Source of the DNA: Paenibacillus tuaregi
GTDB lineage: Bacteria > Bacillota > Bacilli > Paenibacillales > Paenibacillaceae
Length of the DNA: 64,000 bases
Assembly: GCF_900086655.1 (NCBI RefSeq)
Contig: NZ_LT575476.1
Coordinates: 587,664 to 651,663 of the forward strand
Direction: 5' to 3'
Part shown: positions 1 to 8,182 of the stretch, piece after piece
Position numbering within the stretch: the first letter of the stretch is position 1
How the letters are laid out: every line of letters begins with the position of its first letter
Notes under the pieces: model-generated
What the model saw: the letters and a program-made list of their open reading frames with translations, nothing else
The model's database searches: none
Told to the model about the DNA's origin: nothing
Made by a program: the position numbers and the translations under genes

Positions 1-30
1 AAAACCGCCTGCAGACAGGCGGTTTTTTTT
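1..30 (+). terminator. Intrinsic terminator of an upstream gene
   Basis: A CCGCCTG/CAGGCGG stem with a 4-nt loop is followed by eight T residues. It must end a transcript that began left of the window; the gene itself is not visible. Confidence 0.85.
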
Positions 31-91
31 CATGTCCGGCATACATATAGATAAGTGCTCCCAAGAGGAGGCTGGTAAGGGAGGTTGTTCA

Positions 92-841
92 TTGAAGGGA
101 AAGCTGAAGACGGATGAGGAAATTAAGCGGATACGTGAAGCAGGCAGGATCCTGGCCGAGTGCCACCGGGAAATCGGGAAGCTGCTCGCCCCCGGTATTA
201 CCACACTGGAAGTGGATGCTTTTGTGGAAAGTTTCCTGAGCAGGCATAAGGCCACACCGGAACAAAAGGGGTTTCAGGGATTCCCATACGCTACCTGTGC
301 ATCGGTGAATGATGTGGTATGCCACGGATTCCCGGATAAGCGTCCTTTGGAGAGCGGCGATATTGTGACCATCGACATTGTAGTGAATAAGGATGGCTGG
401 CTGGCCGATTCCGGCTGGTCTTATGCCGTGGGACGCCCGGCGCCGGAAGCCGGGAACCTGCTGGAGAAGGCACACGATGCGCTCTTTGCAGGAATACACG
501 CAGCCCATGCCGGAGGCCGGACAGGGGATATTGGCTGCGCGATTCAGCGGGTAGCCGAGGCTGCGGGACTTGGAATAGTCACGCCGCTTGTGGGCCACGG
601 AATAGGCCGTCATCTGCACGAGCCCCCGAATGTGCCGAGTGTCGGCACGCCGGGAACCGGGACGCTGCTGAGACCGGGTATGGTAATTACTGTAGAACCG
701 GTGCTGACCATAGGGGAGACAGGGGCGGTCTTCTGGGATGATGACGGCTGGACGATCCGAACGGCCGATGGATCCTTAGGGGCTCAGTTCGAGCATACGA
801 TTGCCATACTCAAGGACGGGGTTCAGATATTGACTGATTAA
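92..841 (+). CDS. map: Methionine aminopeptidase type I
   Basis: Removes the N-terminal methionine from nascent proteins in the cytoplasm. The 249-residue product has the full pita-bread fold core without a zinc-finger extension, the usual bacterial length. Dimetal ligands can be placed at D95 and D106 (in TIDIVVNKDGWLADSGWSY), H169 (VGHGIGRHLHEPP), E202 (VEPVL) and E234 (FEHTIA), with H78 (CHGFPD) and H176 as the substrate-side histidines. I chose the TTG at 92 because an AAGGGAGG ribosome site lies 7 nt upstream; the ATG at 32 would start inside the preceding terminator. It is probably a second, stand-alone MetAP copy, since no ribosomal-protein genes (secY/adk/infA) adjoin it, but that is inference. 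Confidence 0.93.
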   Translation: MKGKLKTDEEIKRIREAGRILAECHREIGKLLAPGITTLEVDAFVESFLSRHKATPEQKGFQGFPYATCASVNDVVCHGFPDKRPLESGDIVTIDIVVNKDGWLADSGWSYAVGRPAPEAGNLLEKAHDALFAGIHAAHAGGRTGDIGCAIQRVAEAAGLGIVTPLVGHGIGRHLHEPPNVPSVGTPGTGTLLRPGMVITVEPVLTIGETGAVFWDDDGWTIRTADGSLGAQFEHTIAILKDGVQILTD

Positions 842-867
842 AAAGAGGGGCAACTCTCTTTTTTTCA
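840..867 (+). terminator. Intrinsic terminator after map
   Basis: An AAAGAG/CTCT(C)TTT short stem with a gggcaa loop and a run of seven T residues begins at the stop codon of the aminopeptidase gene. Confidence 0.7.
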
Positions 868-1222
868 TATGTTTTCATAGTCTTAGAGATGAAATTTTAA
901 AAAATATGTCATAATTTGAAACTAGCAATTTCTGACCTTGAATATGGGGCGAGGCTCCCTGTCAAATCATAGACATGGGCAAAAAGACAGATCTGAAATC
1001 GCTTGCAAACCCAGCAGCGGCGCGACTTTTTGCAATTTTGAACATTCTGTGAACTACCCTTGAATCATTGACAAAAGTGTGTACTAATCATATATTTAAT
1101 TAGTGATTGTTCGAATTGACAGGATAGCAGTTTCCGTGATAAAGCAGGTCGATTGGTTCCTGATTTTGGGGAAGAGGTACTTGTGATGAATCGGAAGACA
1201 AACGTTAAAGTGGGGTAGATCA
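868..1222. promoter_or_regulatory. Intergenic region with likely promoter of the cta operon
   Basis: No gene is visible here. A TTGACA at 1069-1074 is followed after 16 nt by TATATT at 1091-1096, a good SigA-type promoter about 130 nt before ctaC. The rest shows A+T-rich sequence and no convincing hairpin. Confidence 0.6.
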
Positions 1223-2263
1223 ATGATGAAACGGTGGCAGGCTGTGAAACGGCTCCTTCCTTTGTTTGCGGGGCTGATGCTGTTGTTGTCCGCTTGTGGT
1301 CGCGAGGATTTGTCGGCACTTAGGCCTCAGGGACCCGTGGCACAGGGGCAATTTGATTTAATGAAGCTTTCCATAACCATTATGATTGTCGTTCTGCTTA
1401 TTGTATTCGGTATTGCGGCTTATGTTTGGATACGTTTTCGCCGCAGATCCGGACAGACAGACGTCCCGGAACAGGTGGAAGGCAACTTCAAGCTTGAAGT
1501 GCTCTGGACGGTAATCCCTTTGATTTTGGTTTTGATTCTGGGGATCGCAACCGTGCAGAAGGTATTCGCGTACGGGGAGAACTATTGGAATGATAAGAAC
1601 GCGGTTAAGGTCAAAGTAACTTCGCACCAGTTCTGGTGGGAGTTCAACTATCCTGAATACGGGGTAACCACCGCACAGGAGCTTGTGATTCCAACCGGCA
1701 AGAAAATCGCATTTCAATTAAAGACCGCTGACGTGCTTCACTCGTTCTGGGTGCCGTCACTTGCGGGCAAGACGGATACGAATCCGGAGGGAGCCATCAA
1801 CAATGCTTGGTTTACTGCGGATAAGGAAGGCGTGTACCTGGGCAAATGTGCCGAGCTTTGCGGACAATCCCACGGTCTTATGGAATTCAAAGTCAAAGCG
1901 GTTAGTCAGGCTGCCTTCGACAGCTGGGTGAAAGCGATTAAGGAACCGGTGGCTATGCCTGCTGAACAGGCAACTGCCGAAGTGCTCAAGAACCAATGTC
2001 TGACCTGCCATGCGATTGGCAGTGAGGGTGGACCTTCCGCACCGAACCTGACAGGAATCGGCGGACGCGAATCGGTTGCCGGGATTCTGGTCAACGGTGT
2101 GGATGGAACGGTCAAGGAGAATCTGAAGACATGGCTCGAAGACCCTCAGGCTGTAAAACCGGGGAACAAAATGCCAAATCCGAAGAAAGACCTGAAGCTG
2201 ACCGATGAACAAATTGACGCCATTGCCGATTACTTGGCAAATTCTAAATTAAAGACCCAATGA
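1223..2263 (+). CDS. ctaC: Cytochrome c oxidase subunit II (caa3 type, lipoprotein)
   Basis: CuA-carrying subunit of the caa3 terminal oxidase, with a fused cytochrome c domain, on the outer face of the membrane. A lipoprotein signal peptide ends at LLSAC (C25). Two membrane helices follow at about 48-71 and 91-111, then the cupredoxin domain with CuA ligands H173 and C209/C213/H217/M220 (CAELCGQSHGLM). A C-terminal cytochrome c domain has haem motif CLTCH (259-263) and a possible axial Met in NKMPNP. Length 346 fits Bacillus CtaC. The start is a double ATG; either may be used. First gene of the ctaCDEF operon. The heme-a synthesis genes ctaA/ctaB are not in this window. Confidence 0.96.
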   Translation: MMKRWQAVKRLLPLFAGLMLLLSACGREDLSALRPQGPVAQGQFDLMKLSITIMIVVLLIVFGIAAYVWIRFRRRSGQTDVPEQVEGNFKLEVLWTVIPLILVLILGIATVQKVFAYGENYWNDKNAVKVKVTSHQFWWEFNYPEYGVTTAQELVIPTGKKIAFQLKTADVLHSFWVPSLAGKTDTNPEGAINNAWFTADKEGVYLGKCAELCGQSHGLMEFKVKAVSQAAFDSWVKAIKEPVAMPAEQATAEVLKNQCLTCHAIGSEGGPSAPNLTGIGGRESVAGILVNGVDGTVKENLKTWLEDPQAVKPGNKMPNPKKDLKLTDEQIDAIADYLANSKLKTQ

Positions 2264-2313
2264 TTTACCGCACGGCGCATTTCGGATAGGAATTTTTAAA
2301 GGGGGTACAAACC

Positions 2314-4164
2314 TTGGCTCACGCTCACAGTGTCAAGCGCCATACAGGGCTGATGGATTGGTTAACAACGGTTGACCACAAGAAGATTGGTATCCTGTAC
2401 TTAATTGCCGGGGCTTTATTCTTCGGAATCGGCGGGATCGAAGCCTTGATGATCCGCTGGCAGCTTATTAAACCAATGAACGACTTTGTATCAGCTCAGA
2501 CCTTTAATGAGTTGATTACCATGCACGGTACGACCATGATCTTCCTTGGCGTAATGCCAATCATCTTCGCGCTGATGAATGCGGTTATCCCGCTTCAGAT
2601 CGGGGCGCGTGATGTTGCTTTTCCATTCTTGAACTCGCTTGGCTTCTGGACCTTCCTGTTCGGGGGACTCCTGCTCAACATCAGTTGGATCATGGGTGGG
2701 GCGCCGGATGCCGGCTGGACGGCTTATGTGCCACTGTCCTCTACCATGTACAGTGAATCGCACGGGGTAGACTTCTATACGGTGGGTCTGCAGATAGCAG
2801 GTCTCGGCACACTGATCGGGGGGATTAACTTCCTGGCCACGATCATTACAATGCGCGCACCTGGCATGTCCTTCATGCGGATGCCGATGTTTACCTGGAC
2901 GGCCTTTATTACTTCCGCTATCATTCTGTTTGCATTCCCTGCTGTTACAGTAGGACTTGTACTTCTAAGCTTTGACCGGATACTCGGCGCCAACTTCTTT
3001 GAAGTGGGCAACGGAGGTAACCCGGTACTTTGGCAGCATATCTTCTGGATTTTCGGACACCCTGAAGTGTACATACTTATTCTTCCGGCGTTTGGTGTCA
3101 TCTCAGAAGTTATCCCAACGTTCGCGCGCAAGCGCCTGTTCGGTTACAGCTCCATGGTGTTTGCAACGATCCTGATCGCCTTCCTGGGCTTCATGGTATG
3201 GGCTCACCATATGTTCACAACCGGTATGGGACCGGTGGCTAACGCCCTGTTCTCCATATCAACGATGCTGATCGCGGTTCCGACAGGGATCAAGATCTTC
3301 AACTGGCTCTTTACGCTGTGGGGTGGACAGATCCGCTTCACCGCCGCGAATCTCTATGCTTCCGGTTTCATTCCTACCTTCGTTATGGGTGGAGTTACCG
3401 GGGTCATGCTGGCATCCGCTCCGGCGGACTATCAGTTCCATGATACGTATTTCGTAGTAGCCCACTTCCACTATGTTATTGTAGGGGGTCTGGTGCTTGG
3501 TTTGTTCTCGGGTCTTCATTATTGGTGGCCTAAAATGTTCGGACGTGTGCTTGATGAGAAGCTGGGTAAAGTTGGGTTCTGGTTCTTTATTATCGGCTTC
3601 CATATGACCTTCTTCGTGCAGCATTTCCTGGGTCTTCTCGGAATGCAGCGCCGGATCTTTACGTACCGGGGGGATCAGGGCTTCGATACGATGAACCTGA
3701 TAAGTACGATCGGTGCGCTGTTAATGGCCGTTGGGGTACTGGTATTCCTGCTGAATGTCATTATTACATCAACCAAGCCGGCAAATGCGCCTAACGATCC
3801 TTGGGAAGATGGCCGTACACTGGAATGGTCGATTCCTTCACCTCCTCCAGAGTATAACTTCAAGCAGATTCCGCTTGTTCGTGGTCTGGATGCATACTGG
3901 AAAGAGAAGATGGCTGGACATACGGAGATGACGCCAGCCGAACCGGTGGGTCCAATTCATATGCCATCCGCATCCATACTGCCGTTTGTGATGTCGGTAG
4001 GTATCTTCGTAGCTGGTCTTGGATTTATGTATCATCAATATGTTGTATTAGGCATCGGTCTTGTGGTCACTTTCGGTTGTATGGTGATCCGTTCGCTGTA
4101 CGACGATCATGGCTGGCACATTGATCCGGAGGAAACTACTGAGAAGAAGGGGGTTAAGGCATGA
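2314..4164 (+). CDS. ctaD: Cytochrome c oxidase subunit I
   Basis: Catalytic subunit that holds low-spin haem a, the haem a3-CuB centre and the proton channels. The 616-residue protein has the 12 core membrane helices plus extra C-terminal helices, as in Gram-positive caa3 enzymes. The CuB ligand and cross-linked tyrosine are in GHPEVY (H249, Y253), and the haem ligands in HDTYFVVAHFHY near 376-387. The start is TTG at 2314 with AAAGGGGG 8 nt upstream; no ATG fits. The 3' end overlaps ctaE by an ATGA. It lies 50 nt after ctaC in the same operon. Confidence 0.97.
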   Translation: MAHAHSVKRHTGLMDWLTTVDHKKIGILYLIAGALFFGIGGIEALMIRWQLIKPMNDFVSAQTFNELITMHGTTMIFLGVMPIIFALMNAVIPLQIGARDVAFPFLNSLGFWTFLFGGLLLNISWIMGGAPDAGWTAYVPLSSTMYSESHGVDFYTVGLQIAGLGTLIGGINFLATIITMRAPGMSFMRMPMFTWTAFITSAIILFAFPAVTVGLVLLSFDRILGANFFEVGNGGNPVLWQHIFWIFGHPEVYILILPAFGVISEVIPTFARKRLFGYSSMVFATILIAFLGFMVWAHHMFTTGMGPVANALFSISTMLIAVPTGIKIFNWLFTLWGGQIRFTAANLYASGFIPTFVMGGVTGVMLASAPADYQFHDTYFVVAHFHYVIVGGLVLGLFSGLHYWWPKMFGRVLDEKLGKVGFWFFIIGFHMTFFVQHFLGLLGMQRRIFTYRGDQGFDTMNLISTIGALLMAVGVLVFLLNVIITSTKPANAPNDPWEDGRTLEWSIPSPPPEYNFKQIPLVRGLDAYWKEKMAGHTEMTPAEPVGPIHMPSASILPFVMSVGIFVAGLGFMYHQYVVLGIGLVVTFGCMVIRSLYDDHGWHIDPEETTEKKGVKA

Positions 4165-4787
4165 GTGCACCCCATGCTGAGCAAGTAACGTCGGCACTTC
4201 CCCATGAGCCGGAGAAAGCTACGCTGGAAGGCCGCAATAAGATTCTAGCATTCTGGTTGTTCCTGGGCGGTGAGTCCGTTCTCTTCGGCACATTGTTCGC
4301 GACATTCCTTGCTCTACGTGAACAGGCCGCGGATGGGCCAACGGCTAATGAGCTGTTCCAGCTGCCTACGGTTGCCGCAGCTACCTTCATCCTGTTGGTA
4401 AGTAGTTTGACAAGTGTATTTGCTATTCAAGCCATGCACAAGGGGAATAGGAAAGCCCTCTCCCTGTGGCTCGGAATTACTGTGCTTCTTGGACTCGGAT
4501 TCTTGGGACTCGAAATTTACGAGTTCTACGAATATGTGAATCATGAGAAGTTCGGTATGACCACCAGTGCCTTCAGTTCGGCGTTCTATACGCTGGTTGG
4601 GTTCCACGGAGCCCACGTATTGTTTGGTGTCGTATGGATATCCCTGCTGATTGCACAGCTTGCGAAGAAGGGCCTTACGGTGGTTACTGCGCCTAAGGTG
4701 TATGTGTCCGCTATGTACTGGCACTTTATCGACGTGGTTTGGGTATTTATCTTCACCGTCGTATACCTCCTTGGAAAGGTGGGTTAA
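4161..4787 (+). CDS. ctaE: Cytochrome c oxidase subunit III
   Basis: Non-redox subunit that stabilises the oxidase core. The 208-residue product has five predicted membrane helices, the usual short form in Gram-positive bacteria, with the conserved FHGAHV segment and a C-terminal YWHFIDVVWVFIF helix typical of COX3. It starts inside the stop of ctaD (ATGA) and is translationally coupled to it. Confidence 0.96.
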   Translation: MSAPHAEQVTSALPHEPEKATLEGRNKILAFWLFLGGESVLFGTLFATFLALREQAADGPTANELFQLPTVAAATFILLVSSLTSVFAIQAMHKGNRKALSLWLGITVLLGLGFLGLEIYEFYEYVNHEKFGMTTSAFSSAFYTLVGFHGAHVLFGVVWISLLIAQLAKKGLTVVTAPKVYVSAMYWHFIDVVWVFIFTVVYLLGKVG

Positions 4788-4790
4788 GAC

Positions 4791-5111
4791 ATGTCGCAGC
4801 ATAACACGAATCAGGGGAGCGCGGTAAGACACAGACACCGCACGGAAGGTCCCCAGAAACATATTATCGCGTTTATTTTCTCCATTGTACTAACTCTGAT
4901 TGCATTCGCTACGGTGGCTGCTGGTGGCGTGAATACATCGTTCACCATCATTCTGCTTGTCGTCATGGCTATCCTCCAGGTTCTTGTCCAGCTTGGATAC
5001 TGGATGCATATGAAGGATAAGGGACATTTGATTCCAATCCTGTTCCTGGCATTTGGATTCTTTGTAGCCGGGGCAACAGTATTAACAGCTTTATACTTAG
5101 TTTGGTGGTAA
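4791..5111 (+). CDS. ctaF: Cytochrome c oxidase subunit IV
   Basis: Small three-helix subunit of the caa3 oxidase, 106 residues. A charged N-terminus rich in His/Arg precedes helices at about 22-43, 48-66 and 78-103, with the family-typical YWMHMKDKGH loop. It begins 3 nt after ctaE stops and ends at a strong terminator, so it closes the structural operon ctaCDEF. Confidence 0.94.
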   Translation: MSQHNTNQGSAVRHRHRTEGPQKHIIAFIFSIVLTLIAFATVAAGGVNTSFTIILLVVMAILQVLVQLGYWMHMKDKGHLIPILFLAFGFFVAGATVLTALYLVWW

Positions 5112-5114
5112 AAT

Positions 5115-5149
5115 AGAGAGGAGGCTGGCAGACAGCCCCCTCTTTTTTG
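5115..5149 (+). terminator. Intrinsic terminator after ctaF
   Basis: AGAGGAGGCTG pairs with CAGCC(C)CCTCT around a gcaga loop and is followed by six T residues. It separates the oxidase subunits from ctaG. Confidence 0.85.
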
Positions 5150-5213
5150 TACTGTGAGACATTTGTCACACAATCGACAGTAAATACGTGCCAGCAGAGA
5201 TGGAGGGTTTGGT

Positions 5214-6131
5214 ATGCTGGGATTAGAGTATTTTAACTTCAGAGACTTATGGAGCCCGTTGTTCCTGGCTGTAATTCTCTTAATAACCGCAGGATATCTA
5301 ATGTTGGTGGGGCCTCTTAGTGAACGCTTTAAGGACGCCAAACCCGTTCCTGTGGGCCGCAAGATGGCCTTCGCAGCCGGAATGCTTGTTCTGTATCTGG
5401 CTCAGGGCGGACCGATTAGCCTGCTGGGGCACATTATGTTCAGCTTCCATATGCTGAGCATGGCGCTGACTTATCTGATCGCTCCGCCGCTCTTGATGCT
5501 GGGAATTCCAGATTGGATGTGGAGAGCAATCCTGAGGGTGAACCCGCTGAAGGGCTTATCCTTTCTTGCGCACCCGATTGTAGCCGCTGTGCTGTTCAAC
5601 GGATTGTTCTCGTTCTACCACATCCCGGCTGTACATGATTATGTCATGCTTCATTTCGGCGTTCACCGGCTGTATTATGTAGTTCTGTTCATTGCTGCGG
5701 TATTGATGTGGTGGACACTGGTGAATCCGCTTCCGGAGCATTCGGAGATCAAGGGTCTGCGGAAAATGGCTTACATCGCAATCAACATGGTCTTGCTTAC
5801 ACCGGCATGTGGTCTGATTATTTTCTCTTCAACCAGCTTGTATGCAACTTATAATGATCCGGCGGTATGGGCGAAGGCAATGGGCTATTGTGTAACGGGA
5901 GATCCATCCGCTCTGCTTAAGACCTTTGGAGGCCCGGGCTATTTCGCCTACCTTGACACCCACGTGGATCAGCAGGTTGGCGGGATACTCATGAAGTTTA
6001 TTCAGGAGATCATTTTTGCCTCGATGCTGGCATACGTGTTCCGGAGCTGGTATAAGCAGGAGAATAAAGATGATGGGGAAGACGAGCTGATGTCCGGTCC
6101 TCGGACAACTATAGGACAGGGCCAGCCGTAA
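5214..6131 (+). CDS. ctaG: Cytochrome oxidase assembly factor CtaG
   Basis: Membrane protein of the Gram-positive CtaG_BS family (DUF1404-like), needed to form active caa3 oxidase; not related to the mitochondrial Cox11-type CtaG. The 305-residue product has about seven helices with conserved HMLSMAL and FSFYHIPAVHDYVM histidine-bearing segments that may take part in copper delivery. The ATG at 5214 has a GGAGGG site. The gene is separated from ctaF by a terminator, so either read-through or its own promoter must serve it. Confidence 0.92.
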   Translation: MLGLEYFNFRDLWSPLFLAVILLITAGYLMLVGPLSERFKDAKPVPVGRKMAFAAGMLVLYLAQGGPISLLGHIMFSFHMLSMALTYLIAPPLLMLGIPDWMWRAILRVNPLKGLSFLAHPIVAAVLFNGLFSFYHIPAVHDYVMLHFGVHRLYYVVLFIAAVLMWWTLVNPLPEHSEIKGLRKMAYIAINMVLLTPACGLIIFSSTSLYATYNDPAVWAKAMGYCVTGDPSALLKTFGGPGYFAYLDTHVDQQVGGILMKFIQEIIFASMLAYVFRSWYKQENKDDGEDELMSGPRTTIGQGQP

Positions 6132-6155
6132 GTCGAACAGGAGGATGAACTTAAG

Positions 6156-6620
6156 ATGGATATGTTTACGCTGTTTCCAACAATCAGTACTTCCTTTATC
6201 GTAATCAGTGCGATCTTGGTGGCTATTGGTTGGGGACTGATTATTAAGGGCCGCAGGGAGGCCCATAAGAAGGTGATGATTGCGGCGGCGGTCGCAGCGT
6301 TAATCTTCTTCATCATCTATGCATCACGAACAATCTTTGTCGGGAATACGAACTGGGGTGGCCCGGCTGACCTGGAGATCTACTACCGGGTATTCCTGAT
6401 CTTCCACATTGTGCTTGCAACGGTGGCCGCTGTATTCGGCTTGACCACCCTTGTGCTGGCCTTTAAGGAGAAATTTGCCAAGCATCGCAAGTGGGGGAGA
6501 ACGACTGCTGTAATTTGGTTTTTCACTGCTATTACAGGGGTAGCTGTATATATCCTTCTGTATGTGATGTATCCAGGAGGACACACGAAACCGATGATTG
6601 ACGCCATTTTTGGGACCTAA
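6156..6620 (+). CDS. DUF420 membrane protein, oxidase maturation factor (CtaM/YozB-like)
   Basis: A 154-residue protein with four predicted membrane helices and a conserved histidine in FHIVLATVAA, recognisable as the DUF420 (YozB/CtaM) family. Staphylococcal CtaM is required for haem-copper oxidase activity; the place next to ctaG supports the same role here. An AGGAGG site lies upstream of the ATG, 24 nt after ctaG, so the two form one transcript ending at the following terminator. Confidence 0.85.
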   Translation: MDMFTLFPTISTSFIVISAILVAIGWGLIIKGRREAHKKVMIAAAVAALIFFIIYASRTIFVGNTNWGGPADLEIYYRVFLIFHIVLATVAAVFGLTTLVLAFKEKFAKHRKWGRTTAVIWFFTAITGVAVYILLYVMYPGGHTKPMIDAIFGT

Positions 6621-6651
6621 AATGAGTAACTGAGAGTGTTAGTGATTTGAA

Positions 6652-6690
6652 GAGACCGACGGGGAACCGCCGGTCTTTTTTATTTTTTGG
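6652..6690 (+). terminator. Intrinsic terminator after the DUF420 gene
   Basis: GACCG(a)CGG pairs with CCG(c)CGGTC around ggaa, followed by a T-rich run (TTTTTTATTTTTT). It ends the ctaG transcript. Confidence 0.88.
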
Positions 6691-6700
6691 CGGCATGCCG

Positions 6701-6729
6701 TTGACATGGTTAATTATGGACATTATACT
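6701..6729 (+). promoter_or_regulatory. SigA-type promoter of the GntR/ABC cluster
   Basis: TTGACA (6701-6706), a 17-nt spacer and TATACT (6724-6729) give a near-consensus promoter. Two palindromes lie directly downstream, so repression is expected. Confidence 0.85.
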
Positions 6730-6778
6730 GTGTATAAAGATATACACACTAAGCACACATAAGACATGTGTATACACA
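6730..6778. promoter_or_regulatory. Two palindromic operators, probable GntR (YtrA-type) sites
   Basis: GTGTATA-aaga-TATACAC (6730-6747) is a perfect 7+4+7 inverted repeat that starts one base after the -10. TGTGTATACACA (6767-6778) is a second perfect palindrome with the same half-site core. Their place over the start of transcription fits a repressor such as the GntR protein encoded at 7769. Confidence 0.7.
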
Positions 6779-6823
6779 CTCAGACAATCACTATTCATCA
6801 ACATAGAGAGAGGTTGATTAACC

Positions 6824-7543
6824 TTGGGTACTTGGAGAGACGGTTGGTATATTTTCTTGAAAGATTTGAAGACAGGGCGGTATTACCTCATATGGAACGT
6901 ACTCTTCATGCTGTATATGGGACTAACTACGAGCTTTATCTTTAGCTCAGAAGATCGCGTCAAACACGTTATAAATCCGCTGGGTGATTTCATGCTGCTC
7001 CTGCTTGTTCCGCTTGCGGGATTCACGTTTTGCAGGCGGTCTTTCCGGTATCTGAAGGATGATTCCTATACTCAAATGCTGTACTACTACAGAATGCTGC
7101 CGATTCCCCTTGGCGCTGTAATTAAGGCCAGGCTGCTTCAGACCATCTTTGCCTTCTCGTTTAACAGCTGCTTTTTCTTCGGGCTGATGTTATGGCTCTC
7201 CGCCCCTTTTTGGGGGGATGCAAATTTCAGTGCATACGTTGCCTTCGCCTTAACCTGGATAGGATACGGGTTAATGATCACGAGTGGATACATGTACTTT
7301 GAGTTCTTGAAGCGCGGCATTGTATATATGTGGGTGAGTTTTATTGCTAACGGCATTATAGCCAGCCTGGCCTTTATTGTTGAAGCATTTAGCGGTAATT
7401 TGGTCAGATTTGTGATGGACTATGCAAAACAATACGGGTTACTATCTCCGGTGATGTGGGGAAGCTTGATCATAGGAGGCTTGCTGATTGGTATAAACAG
7501 CAAAATCATACTCAGGAAGCTGGCAGTTCGGGATCTGGCATAA
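6824..7543 (+). CDS. ABC-2 type membrane protein (permease-like)
   Basis: A 239-residue integral membrane protein with about six helices: near 20-42, 54-70, 106-127, 138-155, 167-190 and 210-230. No catalytic motif is seen. Topology and length resemble ABC-2 permease subunits that work with a separate ATPase, so the ATPase at 8179 is the natural partner (inference). The start is TTG at 6824 behind a GAGAGAGGTTG site. It is the first gene after a strong promoter with two palindromic operators. Confidence 0.7.
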   Translation: MGTWRDGWYIFLKDLKTGRYYLIWNVLFMLYMGLTTSFIFSSEDRVKHVINPLGDFMLLLLVPLAGFTFCRRSFRYLKDDSYTQMLYYYRMLPIPLGAVIKARLLQTIFAFSFNSCFFFGLMLWLSAPFWGDANFSAYVAFALTWIGYGLMITSGYMYFEFLKRGIVYMWVSFIANGIIASLAFIVEAFSGNLVRFVMDYAKQYGLLSPVMWGSLIIGGLLIGINSKIILRKLAVRDLA

Positions 7544-7646
7544 GACTTTAAGCGGGATGCTGATAGATCAGCTTACCTTGGAACCCCGCTGTCAGCGGGT
7601 AAGAAGTGCAAAATGGACATAGGGATGAACCTAAGGAGGCTTTATC

Positions 7647-7697
7647 GTGCACGTATGGATTGACCTTAATCCGGATTCGCATCATATAGAACTCTGA
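7647..7697 (+). other. 16-codon ORF resembling the N-terminus of a YtrA-type GntR
   Basis: TAAGGAGG (7632-7639) sits 7 nt before GTG (7647), which opens a 16-codon frame reading VHVWIDLNPDSHHIEL. This resembles the start of the real regulator at 7769 (MWIPIQINENSAEPLY) and the usual opening of the family. It is either the remnant of a second regulator gene or a translated leader peptide. The strong ribosome site favours real translation; homology to one end only favours decay. Confidence 0.5.
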
Positions 7698-7768
7698 TAA
7701 GAAGAGAGATTACAGTAATCTTTGGTTCACTCCAGTTGATATAGAGAACTGAAGGTGAGGTGCGGAAG

Positions 7769-8182
7769 GTGTGGATTCCCATTCAAATTAATGAAAATAG
7801 CGCTGAACCCCTGTACCACCAGATCAAGACACAGCTCCGTTCTCTCATTGTCAGTGAGCAGATCGAGGAAGGGACTCTGCTGCCTTCCATCCGTGAATTT
7901 GCCGGCAGCTTGAACTGCAGTGTCATCACTATCCGGCGTGTGTATCAGGATCTGGAGAATGAAGGCTTCCTGCGGACCAGACAGGGAACAGGCACGTTTG
8001 TAGCCAAGGTGGATCAGGGGGAACGGACGGAGTACCGCAAAGCTGTGGTGCAGGAAGCGGTGGAAGCGGCGGTAGATGTCGGACTTTCAGTACAGTACGG
8101 GGAAGATGAGCTGAGAGCTTTATTTTTACAAATATTGAAGAAGAAATATCACGGTGAATCTGGAGGAGGAGAGGGAAAATGA
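7769..8182 (+). CDS. GntR family repressor, YtrA subfamily
   Basis: A 137-residue DNA-binding protein with only the winged-helix domain (about 8-75; PLYHQIK...LPSIREFAGSLNCSVITIRRVYQDLENEGFL...GTGTFV) and a short helical tail, the layout of the YtrA subfamily, which usually controls a linked ABC transporter. I prefer the GTG at 7769 over the one at 7760, because GAAGGTGAGG (7751-7760) is 8 nt from the former and overlaps the latter. Its stop overlaps the start of the next gene (ATGA). Probable targets are the palindromes at 6730-6778. Confidence 0.88.
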   Translation: MWIPIQINENSAEPLYHQIKTQLRSLIVSEQIEEGTLLPSIREFAGSLNCSVITIRRVYQDLENEGFLRTRQGTGTFVAKVDQGERTEYRKAVVQEAVEAAVDVGLSVQYGEDELRALFLQILKKKYHGESGGGEGK

